DNA from: Nepenthes gracilis
Lineage: Eukaryota; Streptophyta; Magnoliopsida; Caryophyllales; Nepenthaceae
DNA: 64,000 nucleotides
Direction: 5' to 3'
Assembly: GCA_033239525.1 (NCBI GenBank)
Contig: BSYO01000033.1
Location: 11,213,501-11,277,500, forward strand
Below are positions 1-10,900 of the stretch, piece by piece. The stretch's first letter is position 1, and each line of letters begins with the position of its first letter. Position numbers and translations under genes: made by a program. The notes beneath the pieces were generated by a model, which was given only the letters and a program-made list of their open reading frames with translations, was not told the origin of the DNA and did not search any database.

Positions 1-1160
1 GAATGTGTTCGCTACACATTCTAAAGCCACGGCTACATTTTAGGTCTGCAGCACTCGACCATCGGTTGCATCTTGCTATGCAACACACAACGAACGACTA
101 CATCTCCACTATGTAGCGTTCCACCAACGGCTACATTTTAGGCCTGCAGTACTCGGCCCCTCAACACGCCCCATATTCCTCAGGAATCAGGGCGATCCTC
201 GTTCTTTCACCGTAGCGTCCTAGAGCGTGCCATGCACATCACCCACTCTTAAGGGTGGCCAAAGTATTCCTTGGGTTCCCACCATGACATACGTGGGAAG
301 CTAGAGAACACCACCCCTATCTACCATAGTCCTAGTTTTAAGGTTCAACTTCTCGGGAGGGAGGACCCACCACTCAATAGAATCATTCATAACTGGGAAA
401 CCCCATTCCCATCACACGTCTCCATCCGGGAGAACACATTCACCACGACGCACCTAGTGGGTCTCCCTCCATTTACGTACTTGACTTTATTCCTTCTTTG
501 GGATTAACTTTTATCACACTTTAGTTCAAGTTCACAATGAGTTTCAATTTCCTTACCTCCGGTGGACGACCACCACCTTAGAAGCCCTCGGCACACGTTC
601 CCATGCTTCCAATACGCGATTATACATTTCGAAACTTTACACTTTCACATCAGCACAAACATGAGTCTTATCACATTTAGATAGAAGCAAAACATGCCAT
701 TTCACAATTTACTCACGGATGAACAGTAACTTAGAGGACTCGGAGGCTGCGAACGGGTCATAACGTGCGAGATTTCTCACGCGGCCAGCATATATACACA
801 ATAGGGACGTGGGGATTCACATTTTGAAGCCAATTTAACGATTCACGGGCAAAAAATGGGAAAACCCCAAAATCTCATGGGTTAGGGTTTTACGAAGTTC
901 CACCGGACGAATCGGTGAGCAAATCAACCAACAAACCATACCATCCTCGGTCTCAAGACATGGGTACTACATTTTCTAAGCTACGGGTGGGTATCGAGAC
1001 GATAATAGTCGATAATAAACAAAAACCAACGAAAGAGGGAAGTTAGTGGGTATGAGAACACTTGCCTCGACGCGTGCTTTCACTTTAACAACTGGCTCTC
1101 GGACGGATTTGGACTCCCGGGCCTCGTTCTCCCTTCTTCTCTCTCTAGAGTCACCCCTCT
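1..1160. other. Unresolved repeat-derived sequence
   Basis: I find no supportable gene here. The phrase ggctacattttagg followed by ctgcag occurs twice (near 30 and 128), which suggests repeat or LTR-derived DNA. GC content is higher than in most of the window. The short open frames show no recognisable domain or splice structure. It lies downstream, in transcription sense, of the minus-strand gypsy gag-protease fossil, so it may hold unrecognised remains of that element or another one. Confidence 0.3.
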
Positions 1161-1194
1161 CTCTCCCTCTAAAAACCCTAAACCATGCAAAAAA

Positions 1195-1515
1195 TGACCG
1201 GGGAGAAGGTCGAATGCGTATTTATACTGCGCCACCGCTCGAGCCTGGGGAGAAGGTCGAATGCGTATTTATACTGCGCCACCGCTAGAGCGCGGCTCGA
1301 GCGGCCAGCAGGCGGCCGCGGCACTGGTTTTCCCGCTCGAGCGCGGCTCAAGCGGCCAACAGGCGGCGGTGGTTCTAGTTTTCCTGCTCGAGCGGCCAGC
1401 GGGCGGGCAAGCTACTGGAAAACATGCTCGAGCGGAGCTCGAGCGGCCAGCGGGCGGGTGCGCCTCTGGAATTTCTGCTCGAGCGCGGCTCGAGCGGCCA
1501 GCGGACGCAAGCTGC
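1195..1515. repeat. GC-rich minisatellite plus 47-bp tandem duplication
   Basis: Two near-identical units beginning gggagaaggtcgaatgcgta lie at about 1201-1247 and 1248-1290. They are followed by several variant copies of a block built from gctcgagcg and cggccagcgggcgg. XhoI-like CTCGAG and its neighbours recur through the block. Open frames on both strands (1185-1595, 1261-1518, 1269-1526) are products of the repetitive GC-rich composition. A TATA-like tatttatac lies in each of the first two units, so this may be the promoter part of an unrecognised LTR. Confidence 0.7.
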
Positions 1516-1639
1516 TGACCCCGCACCTCAGCAGAAGGAATTCCGAATTATTTCCTAGTCTTTCCCCAGATACACATCCCCGCATCGCTCAATAGGTCCA
1601 TTATCACTTATCAAAACAACGATTACCCCTTACTACCAT

Positions 1640-3538
1640 ATCCTTAAATTCGGAACCTCACACCGAGGGTGACTTCCAACTTTATTGTCCATTGGACAAT
1701 TACATGTTCATTGTCTAAACCATACAGTGGTCATTCGACAGGTTTTAGTTGACTCTTATTGAGACCAAGTTTAAAGAATGTATCGAGGTAAAGCAAATTC
1801 TTAGAACTTCCGTTATTAATAAAAACTTGTTTCAGCTAGTAGTCCACAGTATCGTCTGAAACGAGTGCAAATACAATAAGGGGATCAGTATATGGAGAAA
1901 TTACATGAGCCATGTCGCTATCACTAAAGCTAATGTCATTTTCCTCCACTCTCTGCTTCTTAGGCCTAACTTGCATCTCCTTGTGATCTGCTTAGTGGGC
2001 CTTGGGCGGTCGGGTTGTTATTATGTTGACCACTCCAACCGTAACCTAGTTTTGCGGTTGGGATAGATATGACTCTTCTCTGCCCGCGGTGCCAGAACTC
2101 TGCTCAAGATCCCTGATGAACCTGATGAGATAACCCCTCTGGATGAGCTCCTCAATCTCTCGCTAGAGCGTCTTGTATTCCTCCGTGGTGTGTCCTAGAG
2201 ATCAATGAAAATCACAATATTTTGCTAGATTTTCTCCCTCTGTGTTCTTCAGTGGCTTTGGCTACTTGATGAACTTCTCCCCATAAATTTGCATGAGGAC
2301 ATTGGCCCGTATGTTGTTTAGTGGAGTCAGGTTAATAGGCCTGTACTCCGTACAGTCCAGTGCTGCTTCCAATGTGGATTGTCGCCACCACTGTTTTTCC
2401 TCTTTCCTTCGGTTGAGAAAAAGTAAGACTGGTCCCTCCTCGATGGCTACATACGCTCTGGTGATGGCCTCCACTTTTCGAAAAGTTTGCAGGTTCTTAT
2501 GGGCCAGGTGTTTGAAGAAATTGCCCTGCCCTAACACAGAGATGAAGCTGGTATGACTATTTCTCTTTTGGGGATTCTTTTGGCTTCCGCTACATACTGT
2601 TCCAAAAACTTCCTTGGGTTCTCTCCCTATCTCTGTTTGATGAGAGAGAGTTTCCATAAGTATTTTGCTTCTCAGTGGTTGGAAGTGTATTGCACCAAGA
2701 AGAGATTAATGAGATCTCTAAAGCTTTGGATTGAGTTGGGAGGAAGCTGATGGAGCCAGATCCGGGCGTATCCCCTCAAGGTGAGGGGAAAATATCGACA
2801 CATCGCCACTTCCTGTAGACCCTGGAGGCTTGATGGGTGCGAAAATGATCCATGGGATCAGTGCTCCCATTATAGGAATTCAGGGCCGGTGTCTTGAACT
2901 TGCCGGCATTGGACGATTCTAGATCTCCGTAGTGAAGAAAGATCTCTCCAAATCTATGGCGTGTTCATCGTCCATGAACACGTGGTTCTAGATCTTCTCA
3001 ACTTTTTCCTCTACATGGAAGGAGTTTTCTAATATCTTAGAATTGAGGTAAGTTCTTAACTCTATTCTTTCTGTGGTGCAGCGCGTAATCGGCTGGCTGC
3101 TACTACTGGTGGATCGGACGATTCAGGAGGCTCTCTCCTGAGTCTGAGGCCTTGGCTCGTTTCGAGAATATCGGGGGTTTCTTCTCTCGGGGCTCTCATC
3201 CGGAGTCTCATGGCCCAAGCACCCTTCAAGCCTTGGACGACTCTGGGCATTGGAGACCTCCAGAGCACGAGAGTTGCTCGGCCTTAGAGCCTTCTTGGCC
3301 AACTTCTTCCTCTGGCCTCCTCGCCTGTAGGCCAAAACGGGAATTGAGGAGGGCGGAGCCCTCTACTTCTTTTTACCCTAGCAGGTGTAGAGAATTTAGA
3401 GCATTCTGAATATGTTGTTCATCTGTTCCGTCGGGTTAAGAAAAAATGGTACTGGTTGCCCTCTGACAAAATTACCAGTTCAGTGGTCATGGTCGGGAGA
3501 GGCAGCATCTCAAGCGGGAGCGCTAACTTGAGCCATGG
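1640..3538 (-). pseudogene. Ty3/gypsy (Tat/Ogre-like) gag-protease remnant
   Basis: Read on the minus strand, this is the gag and protease part of a gypsy retrotransposon. The likely start is the ATG near 3538, where the reading begins MAQVSAPA. Around 2830-2660 the capsid-like reading LRGYARIWLHQLPPNSI matches the plant gag domain typical of Tat/Ogre elements. Around 2215-2120 a decayed HTTEEYKTL..EIEELIQRGYL matches the conserved histidine-rich segment near the gag C-terminus. Around 1850-1780 the reading VFINNGSSKNLLYLD is the aspartic protease site, with the expected D replaced by N. Several stop codons and frameshifts are present. No RT, RNase H or integrase follows, so the copy is truncated. 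Confidence 0.75.
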
Positions 3539-3602
3539 TGTTCACTATCTTACTTGATGAGACTGGTTTTAAGGATGAAAATGGTTGGCTTTTAGTTAGC
3601 GT

Positions 3603-3622
3603 TTCCACACATGGTGCGTCAA
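3603..3622 (-). other. Degenerate retrotransposon primer-binding site
   Basis: The minus strand reads ttgacgcaccatgtgtggaa just upstream of the gag start. This resembles the TGGCGCCGTCTGTGGGAA type primer site used by Tat-lineage gypsy elements, with several substitutions. Its position between the putative LTR and gag supports the assignment. Confidence 0.45.
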
Positions 3623-3624
3623 CG

Positions 3625-4608
3625 ATCTAAGTTTTGAACAGATTCGAGTTGAGCTGTCTGTTGGATTCTAGTCTCTGCCCTCTGAGTTTCGGACCATGCA
3701 CACCACAACTTCAAACAAGAGGTCGAGTGATGGCGGAATTTAATCCCATTGAAAACACTCGACGCTCAAGTCAGTAAATAGCCTTCTGAAAATAGAAGGT
3801 GGATGCAGAGAATGCAAAAATGAATATTGGAAGTGTGTTTATGGAGTCTGTGGGGAGTGAACTTATAGAGAGAGTGGCTTTGGGTGCTTGTGGAGAGTAA
3901 TTTCTCTAAGTATTGAATTTGTAGGAAGCTAGGAACAGAGAGGAGAGAGCGAGAGCGTTGAGATGCTCGAGAGTTTGAAAAGATTCTGAGAGCTTGAGTT
4001 TGCTTAAGGACATTTAGTGGGCAGGAGAAAGCTTGCTTCTAGAGAGAGTTTCCATATCCTTTTATAGTCATGGCCCTAGGTTGCCTTCCTTATGCAGCGA
4101 AATTGGATGCCCGCCTTCTGTGTGGGGATCGTTGCCTTTCCTGCATAGACATGAGCGCCATTCATGCTGTAATGGTTAAGGAGGTAGATCTCCTTCCCTC
4201 TGCGCATGGTAACCGTTAGGGTTTCTTTGCAGATTACATGCAGATCCTCGCATCTTCCTCTCGGGATGTGCTCTGATTCTGAGGGGTTACTGTTATAGGG
4301 AAGATTGCCTTCTTTGTAGATGCGAAAAATCAGGGCAGACGACTATTGTGGCCTAAAAAGGGACGCGTGGGCCGTTTAGGCATGGGCCGCGTTCGTCTTG
4401 GGCTCTGCCGATCCACTCGCTACTTCTCTGGTCAAGGACAACGTTGACCGTCCTGAACTCAGATAGGCCGGTGTTAATCTTGGGCTTCTGCCGGCCCACT
4501 TGCCACTCCGCCGGTCAACAGAAGTGTTGACTGTCCCAGGTTAAAATGGGCTGCTATTGGATTTGAGCCGTTTCCTCCTTTGTGGGCCAGCCTGCTACTT
4601 GCGTCCCC
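3625..4608 (-). mobile_element. Putative 5' LTR of the gypsy remnant
   Basis: On the minus strand this stretch starts TGATGGGGACGC (4608) and runs to the primer-binding site, about 980 bp. A TATA box, ctataaaagg, lies at 4058-4067 in the minus sense, followed by a GA-rich leader, as expected of U3-R-U5. The exact ends are inferred and no target duplication was found. The sequence is GC-richer than its surroundings. Confidence 0.5.
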
Positions 4609-4699
4609 ATCAGATATTTACATTTCCTCGAGTTTTAGGTTGTACATGGGCATTTATATTACCTCTCAATTTAAGAAATTTTATATTATAATGGATATT

Positions 4700-7310
4700 T
4701 TATTTATAATAGATTTTATGACGAGTATTTGTAATTTAAGTTTTTGTGTGGTCAATCCAAGTCACATGATTCAGCTCCAGGTTGCAATAAAGATCTTGAT
4801 TGGGGGCATCAAAGCAATTCTTCCTTTCCTTGTCCATAATTGCCAAACTGCATCTTTTTCTCTATGGGAGCATTGGTGACATTATTATTCTAGCCTTGGA
4901 ACTGCTTCATCACCCCCACTCAGTAAGGGCAACCAAGGTGTAAGTTGATGGTCGATCTTCAAAAAGCCTCTAACATGGCAGGGTGAGATTTTCTATTAGC
5001 TACCAGGAATGCTATGTGTTTCCACCCTGTTTTCACTGGTTGGATCAATGAGGCACTACTGTTTCCTTCTCCATTTCCATAAACGGGAGTTCTGTGGGTT
5101 TCTTTGGAGGTGCCAGAGTCCTCTGTTAGGATGACCCTCTTTCTCCTTACATGTTTACTATTATTATGAAGTTTTTCATGAAATTTTGTTAATATAACAA
5201 GTAGTAATAGGAACTTCAAGCACCATTGGTAGTGCAAGAAACTAAGACTACTACGTTTGATTTTGCTGATAACATTCTTCTCTTTTTTATTGCCATTGTT
5301 CATTTAGTCTCCTCTTTGAAAAAGTGCTGAAGTATGGTTTTCAAAGTTATTGACTTGTGGAAAATTGCAGTAAGAGTGAAGCGTTAATTTGATCCAAAGA
5401 CCTAGAGTTGGTCTCCAGTGTTAAGAAGGTACCTGCTTTCTCATTCGATTCTCTTCCGATTAGATACCTAAGAATATAACAAGTAAGACTAAGACTACTA
5501 TGTTTGATTTTGTGAATATAACAAGTAGTAATAGGAACTTCAAGCTCCATTGCTGTCATATTTTGTGAATATAACAAGCATCAAGCACCATTGGTAGTGC
5601 AAGAAATTAAGACTACTACGTTTGATTTTGCTGACAACATTCTTCTCTTTTTTATTGCCGTTGTTCATTTAGTCTCCTCTTTGAAAAAGTGCTGAAGTAT
5701 GGTTTTCAAAGCTATTCGGACTAGTGGAAAATTGCAGTAAGAGTGAAGCCTTAATTTGAACCAAACACCTAGAGTTGGTCTCCAGTGTTAAGAAGATACC
5801 TGCTTTCTCATTGGGTTCTCTTCCGGTTAGATACCTAAGAATTTTGCTTATTTCTTCTAAAATTAATGTTTCTTATTGTGATGTTCTAATTGAAGGGTTG
5901 CAAAGAGGATTGCTTCTTGGAGGAACAAATGCTTGTCTCTTTCGGGTCGACTACAACTTATTAGTTCAGTGTTGTCTAATACTCATACCTTTGGGCTATC
6001 ATTCTTTATTCTTCAAAGATGTATTATCTGCAAGTTTGAGGCTATCCTGATGTCCTTTCTGAGGCATGGGAGTTCTGTGGGTCACTATCCTGACAATTTG
6101 TTTGGAATGATGCTTGTAATTCTACAGAAGAGACAAGGTTCGGACTCGAAAGTTTGCAGGCTCAGAATAAGGCTCTCTTCGCATGGCATCTGTGGAGAAT
6201 ACTCTCACCATAAGTGGTTTAGAATTTATAGAATCAAACACAGATGCATTTGATACTTCCAGTCACCTCATGCTATTCCATGGAGTATGAGTAAGTGATG
6301 TGATTAGGCCCTTTGTTAATCACATTGTTGGAGATGGATTAAATACTCTCCTTTGGAATGATATATGACAACATTTTGGGATTCTGGGTAACCCATAAGG
6401 GACATAATTTCAATGGATATTGTAGTCTTCATATGAATTCTATGGTCACCAATATAATTTTTGAAAACGCCCATTGGGTGCTGAATGGGGAGAATTCTGT
6501 TCTGGCCGAAATTCAAGCAGTATGCCATCTTACAACTCAAACAGTTCGATTATTGTCTCTTTTCGCTAAATGTTCTTTTAACATTTGGTCTGCTTGGTAG
6601 ATCTCCCGATCTAAAACGACCAAGTTCCAGTGGGGCTAATATGGAAGTAGGATTCCTTCTCACCCTTCTGATCTTTGGTTTGCTATTTGTGAACGTTTAT
6701 CTAGCAAAGATCATATTGCTCAGTATATGGATTGTAGCTCTCTTTTCCTTTTGCAGGTTTTCATTGAAAATCACCAATATCTTTTCTTTCCCATGAAAAG
6801 TTTGGCATGAGCTATGCTGCAGATGCGGGCAAGTTGTACATGGCCACTTGCAAACTGGTACAAAGGCATTTGGTGGACTGGACATATGTGGGAGGGGTGG
6901 TCTTTTGGATAACTCTTGCTGCCGCTATCTACTCTGTATTTGACACCAAAGGAACCAAATTATCTTTGAAGAGGAACAGATTTTTATTACTTGTGAATTT
7001 GCTGAATCTGTTGCTTATTTGATTTGTGATAAAGTTAGTTCGCTCTCTTAACCTTCCAATGCTCAATCTCAATCCAACATTAGAGCTCGGAGCCTTCCAC
7101 TTTCCTTGTTGTAGGGGAACCTATGGCATGGTCACATGATGTGATCTTCTACGAAGTGATCGGATGGCTTTGATTTCTAATTTGTATCATTGCCCTCGAA
7201 GCTTTTGTTACAAGCAGCAGGGTCATCTATTGGGTTGTTTTTTATGTAACCGTTTTTGTTTGATTTGGGGTTAATGATACTAGCCCTGCTAATAAAGTTG
7301 AGTGATATGT
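4700..7310 (+). pseudogene. LINE (L1-type) ORF2 fossil with 3' tail
   Basis: Conserved L1-type reverse transcriptase blocks appear in order on the plus strand, in shifting frames. Near 4800-4870 is an IKAILPFLVHNCQTA-like block. Near 4945-5060 are LMVDLQKA and HPVFTGWI. At about 5253-5285 is FADN, a decayed form of the FADD catalytic box. Near 5810-5850 is SLPVRYL, and near 5930-5990 LSGRLQLISSVLSN. A C-terminal block LAAAIYSVF lies near 6915-6945. A non-coding tail runs to about 7310. Frameshifts and stops are numerous, so the element is dead. The 5' half of ORF2, the endonuclease and ORF1 are absent. Confidence 0.8.
5199..5850 (+). repeat. Internal direct duplication in the LINE fossil
   Basis: A block of about 280 bp (5199-5480) recurs at about 5578-5850. 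A short partial third piece lies between them, around 5515-5570. The duplicated unit covers the FADN box and the SLPVRYL region. Both copies carry the same D-to-N change, so that mutation predates the duplication. Confidence 0.8.
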
Positions 7311-7906
7311 TTTTTATCTACCTATCTACACTGACATGACCGTATCATAATAAATAAATTGATAAAATTTTACATTAAAATGGACATCTTCCTAACATCG
7401 ATCTATATAATAACTTAATATCTCGTGGTATCATCATTCAAAATGGGAGCATAGTCATATGAAAGGCATCATTATATGTCAAAGATAATTCATATGAATC
7501 TGTTAAGACAAATGTAACTTCAAAACATAATTTTTGATAAATGTATGAAAACCTTTCAAGTATTTCTCCTTAAATACATGTAGATATGTCGTTGTATGAA
7601 CAAGATAATTTCATTTCCTTGACACCATATATAGCCCGACTTACATGCACAAAATGCTTGTAAACTCTCCTAAAGACAAATTCTTTTAGAATATCCTTTA
7701 ATTATATTTGATACCTTTCTTAATGATATAACGTGCATCAATCCATATACTTTTCTGTGAATGGGATGCTATGATATCAATAACATTCTAAAAATGACTA
7801 AAGAGTATCCTCCTAACATCAATCCATATAATAACTTAATATTTTGTGCCATTATAATGCAAAATGGAAGGACGGAAACGTACAATTCTGTGATTTTTGA
7901 GGGTGT
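7311..7906. other. Intergenic AT-rich DNA with a direct repeat of about 80 bp
   Basis: No gene is seen between the LINE tail and the receptor kinase stop codon. A segment at about 7376-7460 containing cctaacatc, ataataacttaatat and caaaatgg recurs with substitutions at about 7795-7880. The second copy lies where the kinase 3' UTR is expected. Confidence 0.5.
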
Positions 7907-10900
7907 TTAATACCCACCGCCAGTTGCTTCAAGATATGAAAGCTGAATGCTGTAGGCTTCTTTGAGATCCCGAAGAACCTCTGCAATGGTAGGCCTGAGA
8001 GATGCATCCCTCTCCACGCACCTTGAAGCAGAGAAAGCCGTCTTCCTCATGCTCTCCACATTGAATGTTCCCTGTATGCTCACGTCCACCACCTCGAACA
8101 CCCCTGCCTGCAAGTATGGCTTGGCCTGCATGTGTAAGACAATTCATAAAGTGTTTTATATTTCTTTGTAAATTTTAGACATTAGAAGTGCTGTTTTTCA
8201 TTTCTAGAGTTGTCAGGGTATCCCGTCCGATATTCGCGTAAGCGATACAGTCTACTGGAGATTTCGTGAGAAGACAGTGAGCTGTCTTCTAGAACATATT
8301 ATTGAATGGTTGTTCATTTTCTAATTGTGTTTTCTCTCGCATGGTGTTAGGTGAATTGGGGGTTGTATTTTAATCGATTATTCATACAAATTGTTGTGAA
8401 GGGATATCAAAATAAGTTATTTGTTACCATATACCTTTATAGTTGATTTATTCAAAAGTTATCCTGTGGTTTTTCTCTTGGTTGAGAAGGAGTTCCACGT
8501 TGAATATTACCGTGCAACTTTTGTTTGGTTGCATTTTTAATTCCTTGGGCTCTTACGCTTTTTGGTGGTTAACGACTGACAGATAAATTTAGAGGTTTAT
8601 TTCCACTGTGTAGATGTTGTGCATGTTTCAAGAATCCCAACAAAAAGTGCAGTCTGGTGCACTAAGCTGATGCTATGCGTAGAATTCGAGAAAAAGTCTT
8701 ACCATTTTTAGACGTTGGTACATAGTCTTATCTTTAATATTGATGAAAAAGTATTATTATAAAAATAAAATGTGAAAGAGAAACATTTCCACAACTCAAA
8801 TCTATGAGCATTGAGTCACACGATAATAACTTTACCATTATGCTAAGATTATATAGTAATGAAAACAATCCCTAAGTTTCAGGCTTTCCTATTTCAAATT
8901 GAATTTTTATTGGTTTGATTCTGCTATAGTGCAAGGCATAATCAAATATAAGGTATCACTATATCTTAGAAGCAATATACAATACCAGTTTACATTGTCA
9001 GGGACAATATCATCCGAGGGAAATTAGCTTTGACTTATGTCTTGATGATTTACATTAATTATTAGGTTTTTTCTGGTTATTTATAAAAATCTATGTACCA
9101 AACAATGATTGCATGAATACTGAATATGGATAAAAATATCGGCTAATATATATCGGCATTAAGACTGCCCAATACCGATAGTTCCTGATAATATAATAAT
9201 ATTGTAATATGTTTTCGTATCGGTCGATACGACCCTATTAACTTACAATTTTAAATTTTTTTTCTTTCTGATATATCCAATATCAATGCGATTATTTAAT
9301 ATATTTGATACTGATATAATCGAAATTGATAATAATACCAATACTAGTACTAATATTTTCATCTACAGTACTGAAAAATATACTAATTAGAAGGAAATAA
9401 AAGTAGTCTGAGAGTATATACCCATAAAACCAAATTAAAGGTATCTGGAGTTCCTGAGCGAGTTAATGGTTCCCGTCCACAAATGAGTTCCAAAAGAACA
9501 ACCCCAAAGCTATAGACATCGCTTTTCTCTGTTAATTGTTGGGTAGAATAGTATCTGCATTGAAAAAACTAGCAAGAATTAGGGAGAATCATGGATAAAA
9601 ATATCGGTCTCAGTATAGGTATCAGCTATATCAGTTTATAAAGAATATATCATGATATTATTATGATATCAAAAAATATCGGTGTCAAGTGGCTCCAATA
9701 CTGATATATATATTGGTTGATATTTGTATCAATGGGCAGAATGGATGTTCCTATCTGGCAGTTATTTCAATTAATGATGGCATATTGAACTCACTCGGGA
9801 TCGATATATCCAGCGGTGCCCTTAACAACAGTGGTTATATGTGTTGCATCTGCTCGGGTTACTTGCTTGGAGAGCCCAAAATCACAAACTTTAGCATTCA
9901 TTTCGGCATCCAGGAGTATATTGCTGCACTTCACATCGCGATGTATTATTCGAGGTTCACTCCCGTTGTGCAAGTAGTCCAATCCTGCCAAGTATTCGAC
10001 ACTTCAACAGAATAAGTATTAGAAAGTTTAACATAGCCCTTAGTAAACAAATGAATGTCAAGATTCCCATCCCCGGGAATCTTTGGGTAGTGGTTCATGT
10101 GGCCAGACTAGGTATACTTCATGATTTGGATAGAGACTTTTGTATGATCCCAGTCTAGTTATTCAGTTCATTCGATTGGTTGGTCAGGGTAGGATCGCTC
10201 TGACCTCACCACTCAGCTTTTAAACGCTTGGGTGACTGGTTATGTTATGGTTGCTATCCATAGATAAAAATATCGGTATTGATATCAACCATATTAGATA
10301 ATACATAATGTATTGGGCATATAGGATGAAAAAATTTCTTAAAGTCATAAATTGCTAGGGCCATATCGGTCAATATATTGACAAAATATCACAATATTAC
10401 CGCAATATTGGAAAATATCGGTGCTAGGTGGCCCCAATACTGATACATATCGGTTGATATATATCGTATTAGATAATATTTACATCAATGTTGTTCGTTC
10501 AGTTCTTGATGTTGATTTCTGAGGATGGCAGTGCACTGGACTCCTACAGCTACGGCTGGTTTGCATTGCCTTGTCGTTCTTCGTTTGCCAGGGCTCTGTG
10601 TTGATGGTTGGATGCATCCTGTTCCGGCTGATGTTTCATAGGGTAGTCATTCAGTTGGGTTGGATTTTGCCCCAGAAAATATTTTCCATTTATCCTTTTT
10701 TTTGTCCATTTTCTTTGTATTTTCTTGCACCGCATCTCGAGTTTTTGATCCTTGGCTGGGTATCCGGGGTACCCTTGACTGGCTTCGTCATTCTTATCCC
10801 CAAATACTAATTACTTACTCCGAAAAACAAACACACACAGTAGATAAGACAGTAGAGATTGTAATTATGTTTGTAGAAACAGACCCTGTAAGTGGTACCT

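Noticed and set aside
1195..1515. CRISPR-like regular repeats
   Set aside because: The units are variable and adjoin without unique spacers. The window is plant nuclear DNA, so this is a minisatellite.
1046..1595. Overlapping open frames on both strands
   Set aside because: They arise from GC-rich minisatellite units read in several frames and give Arg/Ala/Gly-rich repeats without any domain.
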